Below, piece after piece: positions 1 through 5,969 of a DNA stretch of 7,247 nt (position 1 is the first letter of the stretch; every line of letters begins with the position of its first letter). The DNA comes from Planctomycetia bacterium (GTDB lineage Bacteria; Planctomycetota; Phycisphaerae; Phycisphaerales; SM1A02): positions 1 to 7,247 of the forward strand of contig SYGQ01000019.1 of NCBI GenBank assembly GCA_005799475.1, read 5' to 3'. A program made the position numbers and the translations under genes. The notes under the pieces are model-generated. The model ran no database searches. It worked only from the letters and a program-made list of their open reading frames with translations, and had not been told where the DNA came from.

Positions 1-2
1 AG

Positions 3-413
3 GAAGGCATCCTTCCCGGCGGCGGTGTGGCCGTGCTGCGCACTCGCAAGGCGCTCGACAAGGTCAAGAAGTCGCTCACGGGCGACGAGGTGGTGGGCGT
101 CGAGATCGTGCAGCGCGCGCTCTCGTCGCCGATCAAGCAGATCGCGATCAACTGCGGACTCGACGGATCGATCGTCGCGCAGAAGGTCGAGGAGGCCACT
201 GATGCCAACTTCGGTTACAACGCCTCAACGGGCGTGTATCAGGATCTCGTCAAGGCCGGCGTCATCGTGCCGACCAAGGTGGAGCGTGTGGCGTTGCAGA
301 ACGCCGCGAGCATCGCCGGGCTCCTGCTCACAACCGATTGCGCCATCACGGACATCAAGGAGAAGAAGGCCAAGGCCGCGCCTGCCGGCGGCGACGAGGA
401 CATGGACTACTGA
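3..413 (+). CDS. groEL: Chaperonin GroEL (60 kDa), C-terminal part, 5' truncated by the window edge
   Basis: These are the last 136 residues of the ATP-dependent chaperonin GroEL, which with GroES folds cytoplasmic proteins inside a double ring. The segment starts at EGILPGGGVAVLR, matching the equatorial-domain GGG loop (E. coli Gly415 region). It continues through IKQIAINCG, FGYNAST, VPTKVERVALQNAASIAGLLLTT and ends in an acidic tail, GGDEDMDY. Three things differ from E. coli: the Asp of the usual DPTKV box (E. coli Asp495, a nucleotide contact) is Val here (codon 267-269); NAA (479-481) is NAS; and the GGM-repeat tail is absent. The frame is open to the left edge, so the true start lies outside the window. 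An intrinsic terminator about 60 bp downstream closes the transcript. The family assignment is certain. Whether this is the main GroEL or one of several copies cannot be seen here. Confidence 0.97.
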   Translation, partial: EGILPGGGVAVLRTRKALDKVKKSLTGDEVVGVEIVQRALSSPIKQIAINCGLDGSIVAQKVEEATDANFGYNASTGVYQDLVKAGVIVPTKVERVALQNAASIAGLLLTTDCAITDIKEKKAKAAPAGGDEDMDY

Positions 414-471
414 TCCTGACCAACGAGCGAGCTGGAACGGGTGCGTCTTCCCGCCTTCCAGAGTTCGAAGC

Positions 472-509
472 AAGGCCCTGGCTCTCCCGAGCCGGGGCCT
501 TTTCGTTTT
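472..509 (+). terminator. Intrinsic terminator downstream of groEL
   Basis: A 13-bp stem (arms 472-484 and 489-501, with one G-T wobble) encloses a 4-base loop (485-488). It is followed by the T-rich run TTTCGTTTT. It sits 58 bp after the groEL stop and points the same way, so it most likely ends the groEL transcript. The next gene at 530 would then need its own promoter in the very short space after it. Confidence 0.9.
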
Positions 510-529
510 CATGGCGCCGCCGTCCTACC

Positions 530-1864
530 ATGACGCGCATGAATCCCTGCGCGCCCCGGTCAGCGTGGATTGTCGCGATGGCGATTACTGTGGCCGTGGG
601 TGCCACTTCAGTGGCTCCCGCGCAGTCAAGCGGCGACGCAGGCAAGAAGAAGGGTGGCGCAAGCTGGAAGATCCCACCGAGTGCTCCAGCGCCAAAGGCG
701 GCGCCAGCCGATGCCGACCCCGCTGCAAAACCAGCCGCTGCGCCAGACGCGGTGCGCGAGTCGAGTGCGGCGCTCGGTGATGCCGCGCGCCTCGCCAGAC
801 TCGAGCGCGCGAAAGAAGGCCAAGACGGCCCTTGGAACGAGGGCATTCAGTTGTATCTCTCGTCGCCGACCACAGCGCTCACGCCAGTCGTGCACTTCGG
901 CGGGGCGTCGTCACCGTCGGTGGTCACGCTCGCCGACTCGTGCCTCTGCTTCTTCGTTCAGTACCCCGTCGACGACCCGGGCGAGTTTGCGCGCCTGGTG
1001 TTTTCACTTGGCACTGACGGCGCGACGAATTGGACGCACCCTCGTGCCGTCATCCTCGACCAGATGCCAGCGAACATCGAGGGACCGCTCCATCCCTCGG
1101 TCGCGAAGGGAGATGGTGCTGAGATGACGCTCTGTTTCCTCGGTCGGACCGCGGACGCCGACCTGCCACACACACTCCTGATGAGCGCCCGTTCGACCGA
1201 CCAAGGGGCCACTTGGACCGTTAGTTCGTCGCGCCTCGACCTCGGCGTGCTTGAGGTCATCGACCTCTCGTGCGTGTCGCAGGGCAAGGCGACGCACGCA
1301 TTCTTCGCCGTCAAGGGTGAGCCGGGGCTCCGTCACGCGGCTCGCCCGTCGTCGGACGCAGCGTTCGAACACAAGGCCGCCGTGAGACTCGCCACCCCAG
1401 GGTATTGGCGCGGTGGATGCGCCTTGGCCGACGCAGCGAGCGTCGAGTTCTGGGGTGCCGGTGATGCGGGCGGTCCTCTCTGGCGCGCACGCTCGACCGG
1501 TGCACTCGCCGACTGGAAGTGCGTGGCGCCCGATGCAACCGCGACTCCCATCATCCCCGATGATGCCGGCGCGATCGACATCGCGACGACAGTTCTTGGG
1601 AGTGGCGAGTCGCGTGTGAGCGCGGCAGTCCTGTTCGAGGCCCGCAGTCAGCCGACAGCGCCCGAGCAAGCCCCCGACGCCGCGCCGGAAGCGCCGCCTT
1701 CGGGCGAAGGCCACGGCCTTGAGACCGCACCAACGGGGCGGAGAATCTCCGATCCGGTCGCGTCGCCGCGCGGTCTCGAGGCGAAACCGCTCGGAGGGAA
1801 ACGCCCGCCCCCGGCGCCGCCAGTCCAAGGTCCAACCGTACCTCCGCTTGGCGGGCAGCCGTGA
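530..1864 (+). CDS. Secreted Asp-box (BNR/sialidase-like) protein with proline-rich C-terminus, function unknown
   Basis: This 444-residue protein is predicted to be exported. Residues 1-31 look like a Sec signal peptide: short N-region, hydrophobic stretch AWIVAMAITVAVGATSV, and an A-P-A site at 29-31. Residues 35-100 are a low-complexity Lys/Ala/Pro linker. Residues 102-375 look like a beta-rich domain with one good Asp-box, S-T-D-Q-G-A-T-W at 222-229 (consensus SxDxGxTW), and weaker look-alikes at about 159-168 and 320-330. Asp-boxes mark beta-propeller blades in sialidases and many unrelated secreted proteins, so a propeller fold is inferred but sialidase activity is not. The tail from about 376 is rich in Pro, Ala and Gly. 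I chose the ATG at 530; the in-frame ATG at 539 gives the same signal peptide. Neither has a Shine-Dalgarno sequence. The stop lies 27 bp from the convergent stop of the next gene. Confidence 0.8.
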   Translation: MTRMNPCAPRSAWIVAMAITVAVGATSVAPAQSSGDAGKKKGGASWKIPPSAPAPKAAPADADPAAKPAAAPDAVRESSAALGDAARLARLERAKEGQDGPWNEGIQLYLSSPTTALTPVVHFGGASSPSVVTLADSCLCFFVQYPVDDPGEFARLVFSLGTDGATNWTHPRAVILDQMPANIEGPLHPSVAKGDGAEMTLCFLGRTADADLPHTLLMSARSTDQGATWTVSSSRLDLGVLEVIDLSCVSQGKATHAFFAVKGEPGLRHAARPSSDAAFEHKAAVRLATPGYWRGGCALADAASVEFWGAGDAGGPLWRARSTGALADWKCVAPDATATPIIPDDAGAIDIATTVLGSGESRVSAAVLFEARSQPTAPEQAPDAAPEAPPSGEGHGLETAPTGRRISDPVASPRGLEAKPLGGKRPPPAPPVQGPTVPPLGGQP

Positions 1865-1891
1865 CGGACTGACCCACCTTCGGTCCGCCGC

Positions 1892-3025
1892 CTACTTTGC
1901 GCCTGTCACATCGCGCCCTTGAATACCGTCGGTCGTCAGGATATGGAACGCCGAGTTCACGAGCATGTCGTACGCCTGCGCCGAGTAGTACGCGGTGCCG
2001 TCGCCGCCGAGCGGGGTTCCGCGATGCCAGAGCCCCTTGGCGGTGGCATGCATGTTTCCATTGCCTTGGTTCTGGCCTTTCGCGCGGGCGTCGGCCTCCA
2101 TCGCGTCGGTCACGCCGGTGAGCGTGACATGACCATCGAAGTAGAGGCACACCGGCGCGGAGTTGTAGCCCTGGTTGAACAGCCACGGCGCCGGTGGAGA
2201 AAATGCCGAGTTGAGTGATCCGCCTTCAGTGTTTTGGAGCCAGATCCGTTCGATCATCCGGGTCTTGAGGTCGGGATACGAGGCCATGCTCGCTGCGGGA
2301 GAGCGGTACGCGCCGGGTCCACACTGATTCGGCTTGCCGGCATTGGGAGCGTCGGCGATCGTTGACGAGAGGACATCGGGTGACCACATTGCCGCTGGGC
2401 TCCACACATAGGTCGAGCGGATCGATGCGCCGCCCGTGTCGTTGGGCGGGCAGAATTCCCCCGCGTACGCGAGAGCGGGTGTCGCGTCGTCGAGGTTGTA
2501 CTTGTCCTTCGGGGCCCAGAAGACTCTGTCGTAGTAGCGGCCATTCAAGTAGTCGTTGAACGCCTTGTAGTTGCAGAGCCGCCACGAGCCGAAGCAGCCA
2601 TTGGTGTAGCCCCACTCGTTGGCGATGTACACGGGGATGTTGCCGCAGTTGCCTGGGAACGCGGCAGGGCACAGCGGGCCGGCGATCCAAAATCCCCAGA
2701 GTGCGCCGGTGGCATCCCACCCCGCGATCTGTTGGGGCAAGCACGCGACCTGTGATTGATAGGTCGCGCAGTTCCCATTCGCCGGTGGAGAACCGAAGTC
2801 ATCCGGGATCGCGGTGAACTGTCGGTCCTGCCAGTCGCTGCCGTAGGTGGCGTTTGCCTTCCCGAGGTTGTTGAGGTTGGCCACGCTCTGTGTGACGAGC
2901 GCCCCGTCCTTCGCCTTGCCGATGGCGGGCAGGAGGATCGCAATGAGGAGTGAGATGATCGCGACAACAACGAGCAGTTCGACGATGGTGAATGCGCGCG
3001 ACTTCCGGCTCTGGATGGAGGGCAT
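1892..3025 (-). CDS. Type II secretion/pseudopilin-like protein with H-X9-DG-type C-terminal box (paralog 1)
   Basis: This 377-residue protein has a prepilin leader: a short basic N-region MPSIQSRKSRA, a probable cleavage site before F12, then FTIVELLVVVAIISLLIAILLP (mature Glu at +5) as the transmembrane or pilus-core helix. That the prepilin peptidase accepts Ala rather than Gly at -1 is inferred. The large extracytoplasmic part is rich in Trp, Pro and Gly and has nine Cys (86, 95, 119, 127, 144, 151, 192, 235, 293). It ends with YFDGHVTL at 295-302, the box seen in planctomycetal 'prepilin-type processing-associated H-X9-DG' proteins (TIGR04294-like). The His expected ten residues before the Asp is Tyr287. 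It is paralogous to the gene at 3159-4262, with roughly 70% identity by eye. ATG 3025 was chosen over an upstream TTG at 3061 because it gives a compact leader. There is no Shine-Dalgarno sequence. The exact role (minor pilin, surface structure) is unknown. Confidence 0.88.
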   Translation of the reverse strand: MPSIQSRKSRAFTIVELLVVVAIISLLIAILLPAIGKAKDGALVTQSVANLNNLGKANATYGSDWQDRQFTAIPDDFGSPPANGNCATYQSQVACLPQQIAGWDATGALWGFWIAGPLCPAAFPGNCGNIPVYIANEWGYTNGCFGSWRLCNYKAFNDYLNGRYYDRVFWAPKDKYNLDDATPALAYAGEFCPPNDTGGASIRSTYVWSPAAMWSPDVLSSTIADAPNAGKPNQCGPGAYRSPAASMASYPDLKTRMIERIWLQNTEGGSLNSAFSPPAPWLFNQGYNSAPVCLYFDGHVTLTGVTDAMEADARAKGQNQGNGNMHATAKGLWHRGTPLGGDGTAYYSAQAYDMLVNSAFHILTTDGIQGRDVTGAK

Positions 3026-3031
3026 GGGGAA

Positions 3032-3061
3032 AGCGTATGCAGCGTGGATTCGCCCGCGCAA
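3032..3061 (-). promoter_or_regulatory. Weak candidate promoter for pseudopilin paralog 1
   Basis: On the minus strand, TTGCGC (3061-3056) and TACGCT (3037-3032) are separated by 18 bp and resemble -35 and -10 boxes. A promoter is expected here because a strong terminator separates this gene from its upstream paralog. The start point would fall at or very near the ATG at 3025, implying a leaderless or near-leaderless mRNA, which fits the missing Shine-Dalgarno sequence. The match is weak and rests on position more than on sequence. Confidence 0.2.
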
Positions 3062-3100
3062 GCGCGGCGGACGCAGAATCTCAGAGTCGCGCCTTGGACA

Positions 3101-3132
3101 AGAAAAAAACCCCGGTGCATCGCACCGAGGTT
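3101..3132 (-). terminator. Intrinsic terminator downstream of pseudopilin paralog 2
   Basis: Read on the minus strand, an 11-bp stem (arms 3132-3122 and 3118-3108, one G-T wobble) with a 3-base loop is followed by a run of Ts (3109-3103, the first two within the stem). It lies 27 bp past the stop of the gene at 3159-4262 and upstream of the next minus-strand gene. It should therefore end the first transcript and uncouple the two paralogs. Confidence 0.92.
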
Positions 3133-3158
3133 GAAAGCTGCCCTTTGGGTGAATCTGG

Positions 3159-4262
3159 TTACTTCGCGCCCGTCACATCACGGCCTTGGATGCCGTCAGT
3201 CGTGAGAACATGGTAATTCGTGCTCACGAGCATGTCGTATCCGAGATTCGAGTAGTACCCGGTGGTCCCGAGCGTCGTGCCGCGGTGCCAGAGGCCCTTC
3301 GCTAGGGCGCACATATTGCTGTTGGCCGCGTTCTGTCCCTTCGCACGGGCGTCGGCTTCCATCGCGTCAGAGACACCTGCGAGGGTGACATGGCCGTCGA
3401 AGTAGAGGGTCGCGGGCGCTGAGTTGTAGCCCTGATTCCAGATCCACGGGGTGGATCCGCCGAAGCCGGGATTGAAGTCGCCACCTTCCTTGTTCTGGAG
3501 CCACTGGTGCTCGAGCATTCGGGTCTTGAGATCGGGGTAGCTCGCCGCGCTCGCCGCTGGGGAGCGCCATGCGCCGGGGCCGCACTGGCCGGGCTTGCCG
3601 GCGTTGGGGCAGTCGAGCGTCGTCGAACTCAGAACATCCGGTGACCACATCGCTGCCGGGCTCCAGCAATAGGTGGAGTAGATGGGTGGATTCGGCGGCA
3701 CAGAGAACTCGCCGGGCTTGGAAAGCGGCTCCGCAATCTTCTCAAGGTTGTACTTGTCCTTGGGTGCCCAAAAGACATTGTCGTAGAACCTGCCATTGAG
3801 GTAGTCGTTGAACGCCTTCACATTGGGCATGCGCCATGCGCCGAACACGCCGTTGGCGGTGTTCCACTCATTGGGCCAAAGGACGATCCAGTTGCCGCAG
3901 TTGCCGGGGTAGTTGCCAGGGCACAGTCCGCCGCCGAGCCAGTAGCCCCAGAGTCCGCCGCCCTCGTCCCAACCGAGGATCTGCTGCGCTGGGCACGCGA
4001 CGCTGCCGATGTAGGTCGCGCAGGCACCACCGGCGACGCTGCCGACATCATCGGGGCACGCCGTGAACTGGCGATCCTGCCAGTCGCCGCCGTAGGTCGC
4101 GTTGGCCTTGGCAAGATTGTTCAGGTTGGCGATCGACTGCGTGACGAGCGCGCCATCCTTCGCCTTGCCGATGGCGGGAAGGAGGATGGCGATCAAGAGC
4201 GAGATGATCGCAACAACGACCAGGAGCTCGACGATGGTGAATGCGCGGCGAGTGGATTTCAT
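3159..4262 (-). CDS. Type II secretion/pseudopilin-like protein with H-X9-DG-type C-terminal box (paralog 2)
   Basis: This 367-residue protein has a minimal prepilin leader, MKSTRRA, then FTIVELLVVVAIISLLIAILLP with Glu at +5. It has the same architecture as the gene at 1892-3025: a near-identical first helix up to GKAKDGALVTQS, a shared middle with KAFNDYLNGR and VFWAPKDKYNL, YFDGHVTL at 287-294, and an identical last 14 residues. Cys are at 69, 81, 90, 114, 122, 199, 218, 227 and 318; those at 81, 90, 114, 122 and 227 align with Cys of the paralog. Tyr279 replaces the His of the H-X9-DG motif. ATG 4262 was chosen because it directly precedes the leader. The open frame continues about 240 codons further upstream, but that stretch is antisense to the hydrolase gene and does not look like protein. 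No Shine-Dalgarno sequence is seen. It is probably exported and membrane-anchored or assembled into a pilus-like fibre; the exact function is unknown. Confidence 0.9.
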   Translation of the reverse strand: MKSTRRAFTIVELLVVVAIISLLIAILLPAIGKAKDGALVTQSIANLNNLAKANATYGGDWQDRQFTACPDDVGSVAGGACATYIGSVACPAQQILGWDEGGGLWGYWLGGGLCPGNYPGNCGNWIVLWPNEWNTANGVFGAWRMPNVKAFNDYLNGRFYDNVFWAPKDKYNLEKIAEPLSKPGEFSVPPNPPIYSTYCWSPAAMWSPDVLSSTTLDCPNAGKPGQCGPGAWRSPAASAASYPDLKTRMLEHQWLQNKEGGDFNPGFGGSTPWIWNQGYNSAPATLYFDGHVTLAGVSDAMEADARAKGQNAANSNMCALAKGLWHRGTTLGTTGYYSNLGYDMLVSTNYHVLTTDGIQGRDVTGAK

Positions 4263-4401
4263 GAATGGCGTGGGTATTGGGTTGGGCGTGACGGGGGATC
4301 GGACTCGGGCAACAAAACTACCCGAATCAGGAAGAAAGACGACCCGGAACGCGAAATGACCCCTGAGCATACGCGAAGCGTTGCCCGGTGGCTGCACCAT
4401 C

Positions 4402-4432
4402 TTGCGCATCCTGAATCGCTGGGTCGTATTCT
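4402..4432 (+). promoter_or_regulatory. Weak candidate promoter for the hydrolase/adenosyltransferase pair
   Basis: TTGCGC (4402-4407) and TATTCT (4427-4432), 19 bp apart, are the best -35/-10-like pair in the 196-bp gap between the divergent starts at 4262 and 4459. A start near 4439 would leave a short leader that includes the GGTGA at 4444-4448. Spacer and -35 box are both non-ideal, so this is only a candidate. Confidence 0.25.
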
Positions 4433-4443
4433 CGGGCGTTGAA

Positions 4444-4448
4444 GGTGA
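4444..4448 (+). promoter_or_regulatory. Shine-Dalgarno-like GGTGA supporting the TTG start at 4459
   Basis: GAAGGTGA contains GGTGA, complementary to the 16S 3' end, ten bases before the TTG at 4459. It decides between several in-frame non-ATG starts (TTG 4381, TTG 4402, CTG 4411, TTG 4459). The protein homology also begins just after 4459. Confidence 0.45.
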
Positions 4449-4458
4449 CACCATCCCG

Positions 4459-5391
4459 TTGATCTGCGCGACATGGTCGTTTTCGATTTCTGGGTGCGAT
4501 CGAGCAAGAGTTCCGTTGTTTTCTGGGGGAAGTGCCATCGACGCGGCTTGTGCGATTGCACGCGACGCCGAGCGGGACCCCTCGATCGACTCGGTTGGGT
4601 TCGGGGGGGCCCCAGACGCTTCCGGGCGGGTCTCGCTCGATGCCTGCGTCATGCTCTCGCCCCGGAACTGCGGTGCGGTTTGTGCCCTAGGGGAGCATGC
4701 TGACGCGATTGACCTCGCGCGGCTGGTCATGGAGCGGACTCCACATGTGATCCTCGCAGGGGCCGGAGCGGACTCGTTCGCTGATGCACAGGGGATGCCT
4801 CGCGGTGACCTGCTCTCGGAGACTGCGCGAGCCAGGTGGCAGGGCTGGCTCCGCGGCGAGAAGTCGGTTCTCCATGTCGACCCAGGGCTGGACTCACGGG
4901 CCGCGATGGCGAAGTCATTGGGCGAGCGCCACGAGCCGCACGACACGATCGGCGTTCTCGCCATCGACGGGCTCGGCGTCATGGCTGGCGCATGCTCGAC
5001 GAGTGGACTTGCCTACAAGTTGCCAGGTCGCGTCGGTGACTCGCCAATTCCTGGACATGGCCTTTATGTCGATCCCGAGGTTGGCGGCGCCGTCGCCACA
5101 GGAACCGGTGAGCTCGTCATGGGAATCTGCGGGTCGTTTCTCGCGGTGGAAGCCATGCGACGGGGGGCCTCGCCACTTGGCGCGGTAAAGGAAGTGCTCG
5201 AGCGCCTTGACGCCGCTTACTCGCTCGAGCCCGAGCACCAAGTCGGCCTCATCGTGGTCGCACGAGAGGGGTCGCGAAGTTCAGGAGCGATTCGCTCGGG
5301 ATTCGCGATGGTCGTGGCCGACGATGAGGGTGTCCACCTTGAGGCACCCGAGTTCGTGCTTCGTCCGGGGCCAAAGGAGAGTCAGCCATGA
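4459..5391 (+). CDS. N4-(beta-N-acetylglucosaminyl)-L-asparaginase (aspartylglucosaminidase), Ntn hydrolase family T2
   Basis: This enzyme family cleaves the amide bond between Asn and N-acetylglucosamine left from N-glycoprotein breakdown; relatives hydrolyse L-Asn or isoaspartyl peptides. The precursor cuts itself before a Thr that becomes the N-terminal nucleophile. From the TTG at 4459 the product is 310 residues. Trp6 in ATWSF matches the family's substrate-pocket Trp. HDTIG gives nucleophile Thr163 (codon 4945-4947). Thr181 (STSG), Arg191 and Asp194 (GRVGDSP) and Thr214-Gly215 (ATGTG) fall at the same offsets (+18, +28, +31, +51) as human Thr201, Arg211, Asp214 and Thr234. The HDTIG signature favours aspartylglucosaminidase over the isoaspartyl-peptidase branch. 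No signal peptide is visible, so a cytoplasmic location is inferred. The start is TTG because no ATG precedes the conserved N-terminus. Its TGA overlaps the ATG of the next gene. Confidence 0.92.
   Translation: MICATWSFSISGCDRARVPLFSGGSAIDAACAIARDAERDPSIDSVGFGGAPDASGRVSLDACVMLSPRNCGAVCALGEHADAIDLARLVMERTPHVILAGAGADSFADAQGMPRGDLLSETARARWQGWLRGEKSVLHVDPGLDSRAAMAKSLGERHEPHDTIGVLAIDGLGVMAGACSTSGLAYKLPGRVGDSPIPGHGLYVDPEVGGAVATGTGELVMGICGSFLAVEAMRRGASPLGAVKEVLERLDAAYSLEPEHQVGLIVVAREGSRSSGAIRSGFAMVVADDEGVHLEAPEFVLRPGPKESQP
5373..5380 (+). promoter_or_regulatory. Ribosome binding site of the cobalamin adenosyltransferase gene
   Basis: AAAGGAGA lies seven bases before the ATG at 5388, inside the end of the upstream coding region. 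It is the best Shine-Dalgarno sequence in the window and fixes the start of the gene. Confidence 0.85.
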
Positions 5392-5960
5392 AGCTCTACA
5401 CAAGGACAGGCGACGACGGATCGACCGGGCTCTTCGGCGGTCCGCGAGTCGCGAAGGATCACCCGCGCATCGAGGCGTACGGCACTGTGGACGAACTCAA
5501 TGCATCGATGGGGATGTGCGTCTCCGCCTGTGATCCACGAGTGGCCGCACACGCCCGCATGCGCGAGATCCTCGTCGCGCTGCAGTCCCGGCTCTTTGAC
5601 TTGGGAGCAGATCTTGCGACGCCGACGGGCGCGGCGGACACGGCCGCGCGTCGTGGTGTTCGCATCGAGGCTCGGCATGTCGCCGAGGCCGAAGGATTCA
5701 TCGACGAGGTGGACGGACAGAACGACGCGATCCGCGTGTTCGTGCTTCCGGGAGGGTGCGAACTCTCGTCGCGGCTGCATGTCGCGCGCACGGTCTGCAG
5801 ACGGGCGGAGCGGCTGGTGATCGCGCTCGCACGCGGCGAAACCGTTGGTGCCGAGGCGATCCATCTGCTCAACCGGGTGAGCGATTTGCTCTTCGCCATG
5901 GCGCGGCTTGCGAACAAGTCGAGCGGCATCGCCGATGTTGAGTGGCGAAAGAACGCGTAG
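5388..5960 (+). CDS. Cob(I)alamin (corrinoid) adenosyltransferase, PduO type
   Basis: This enzyme transfers the 5'-deoxyadenosyl group of ATP to cob(I)alamin, making adenosylcobalamin, the cofactor of radical mutases and class II ribonucleotide reductase. It acts in the cytoplasm as a trimer of five-helix bundles. The 190-residue length is normal for the family. The N-terminal ATP-binding segment YTRTGDDGSTGLFGG (4-18) is followed by RIEAYGTVDELNA (27-39), FVLPGG (118-123), the signature helix LHVARTVCRRAER (130-142, with conserved Arg138, Arg139 and Arg142) and LNRVSDLLFAMAR (161-173, with Asp166). All hallmark motifs of the PduO/MMAB family are present, not those of the CobA or EutT types. 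The ATGA overlap with the hydrolase gene indicates one transcript and coupled translation. Its stop is 9 bp from the convergent upp stop. The corrinoid-using partner enzyme is not in this window. Confidence 0.96.
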   Translation: MKLYTRTGDDGSTGLFGGPRVAKDHPRIEAYGTVDELNASMGMCVSACDPRVAAHARMREILVALQSRLFDLGADLATPTGAADTAARRGVRIEARHVAEAEGFIDEVDGQNDAIRVFVLPGGCELSSRLHVARTVCRRAERLVIALARGETVGAEAIHLLNRVSDLLFAMARLANKSSGIADVEWRKNA

Positions 5961-5969
5961 CGCGATGGA

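Noticed and set aside
338..529. In-frame extension upstream of the secreted protein, back into groEL
   Set aside because: It overlaps groEL and the terminator, and the signal peptide begins at 530/539.
1004..1828. Long minus-strand open frame opposite the secreted protein gene
   Set aside because: Arg-rich composition without recognisable motifs, typical of the antisense shadow of a GC-rich gene; the plus strand has a signal peptide and an Asp-box.
1865..1887. Hairpin CGGAC/GTCCG in the convergent gap as a possible bidirectional terminator
   Set aside because: Only 5 bp of stem, a 13-base loop and no T run on either strand.
4306..4387. 8-bp inverted repeat CGGGCAAC (4306-4313) / GTTGCCCG (4380-4387), and a 5-bp stem at 4305-4325, between the divergent genes
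   Set aside because: Short matches like these are expected by chance in a GC-rich 200-bp gap, and no symmetric operator or promoter overlap supports a regulatory role.
4263..4982. Open minus-strand frame extending the second pseudopilin upstream by about 240 codons, which would make a 607-residue protein
   Set aside because: It is antisense to the well-supported hydrolase gene, its translation is low-complexity Ser/Arg/Pro-rich, and the prepilin leader must lie at the N-terminus, which fixes the start at 4262.
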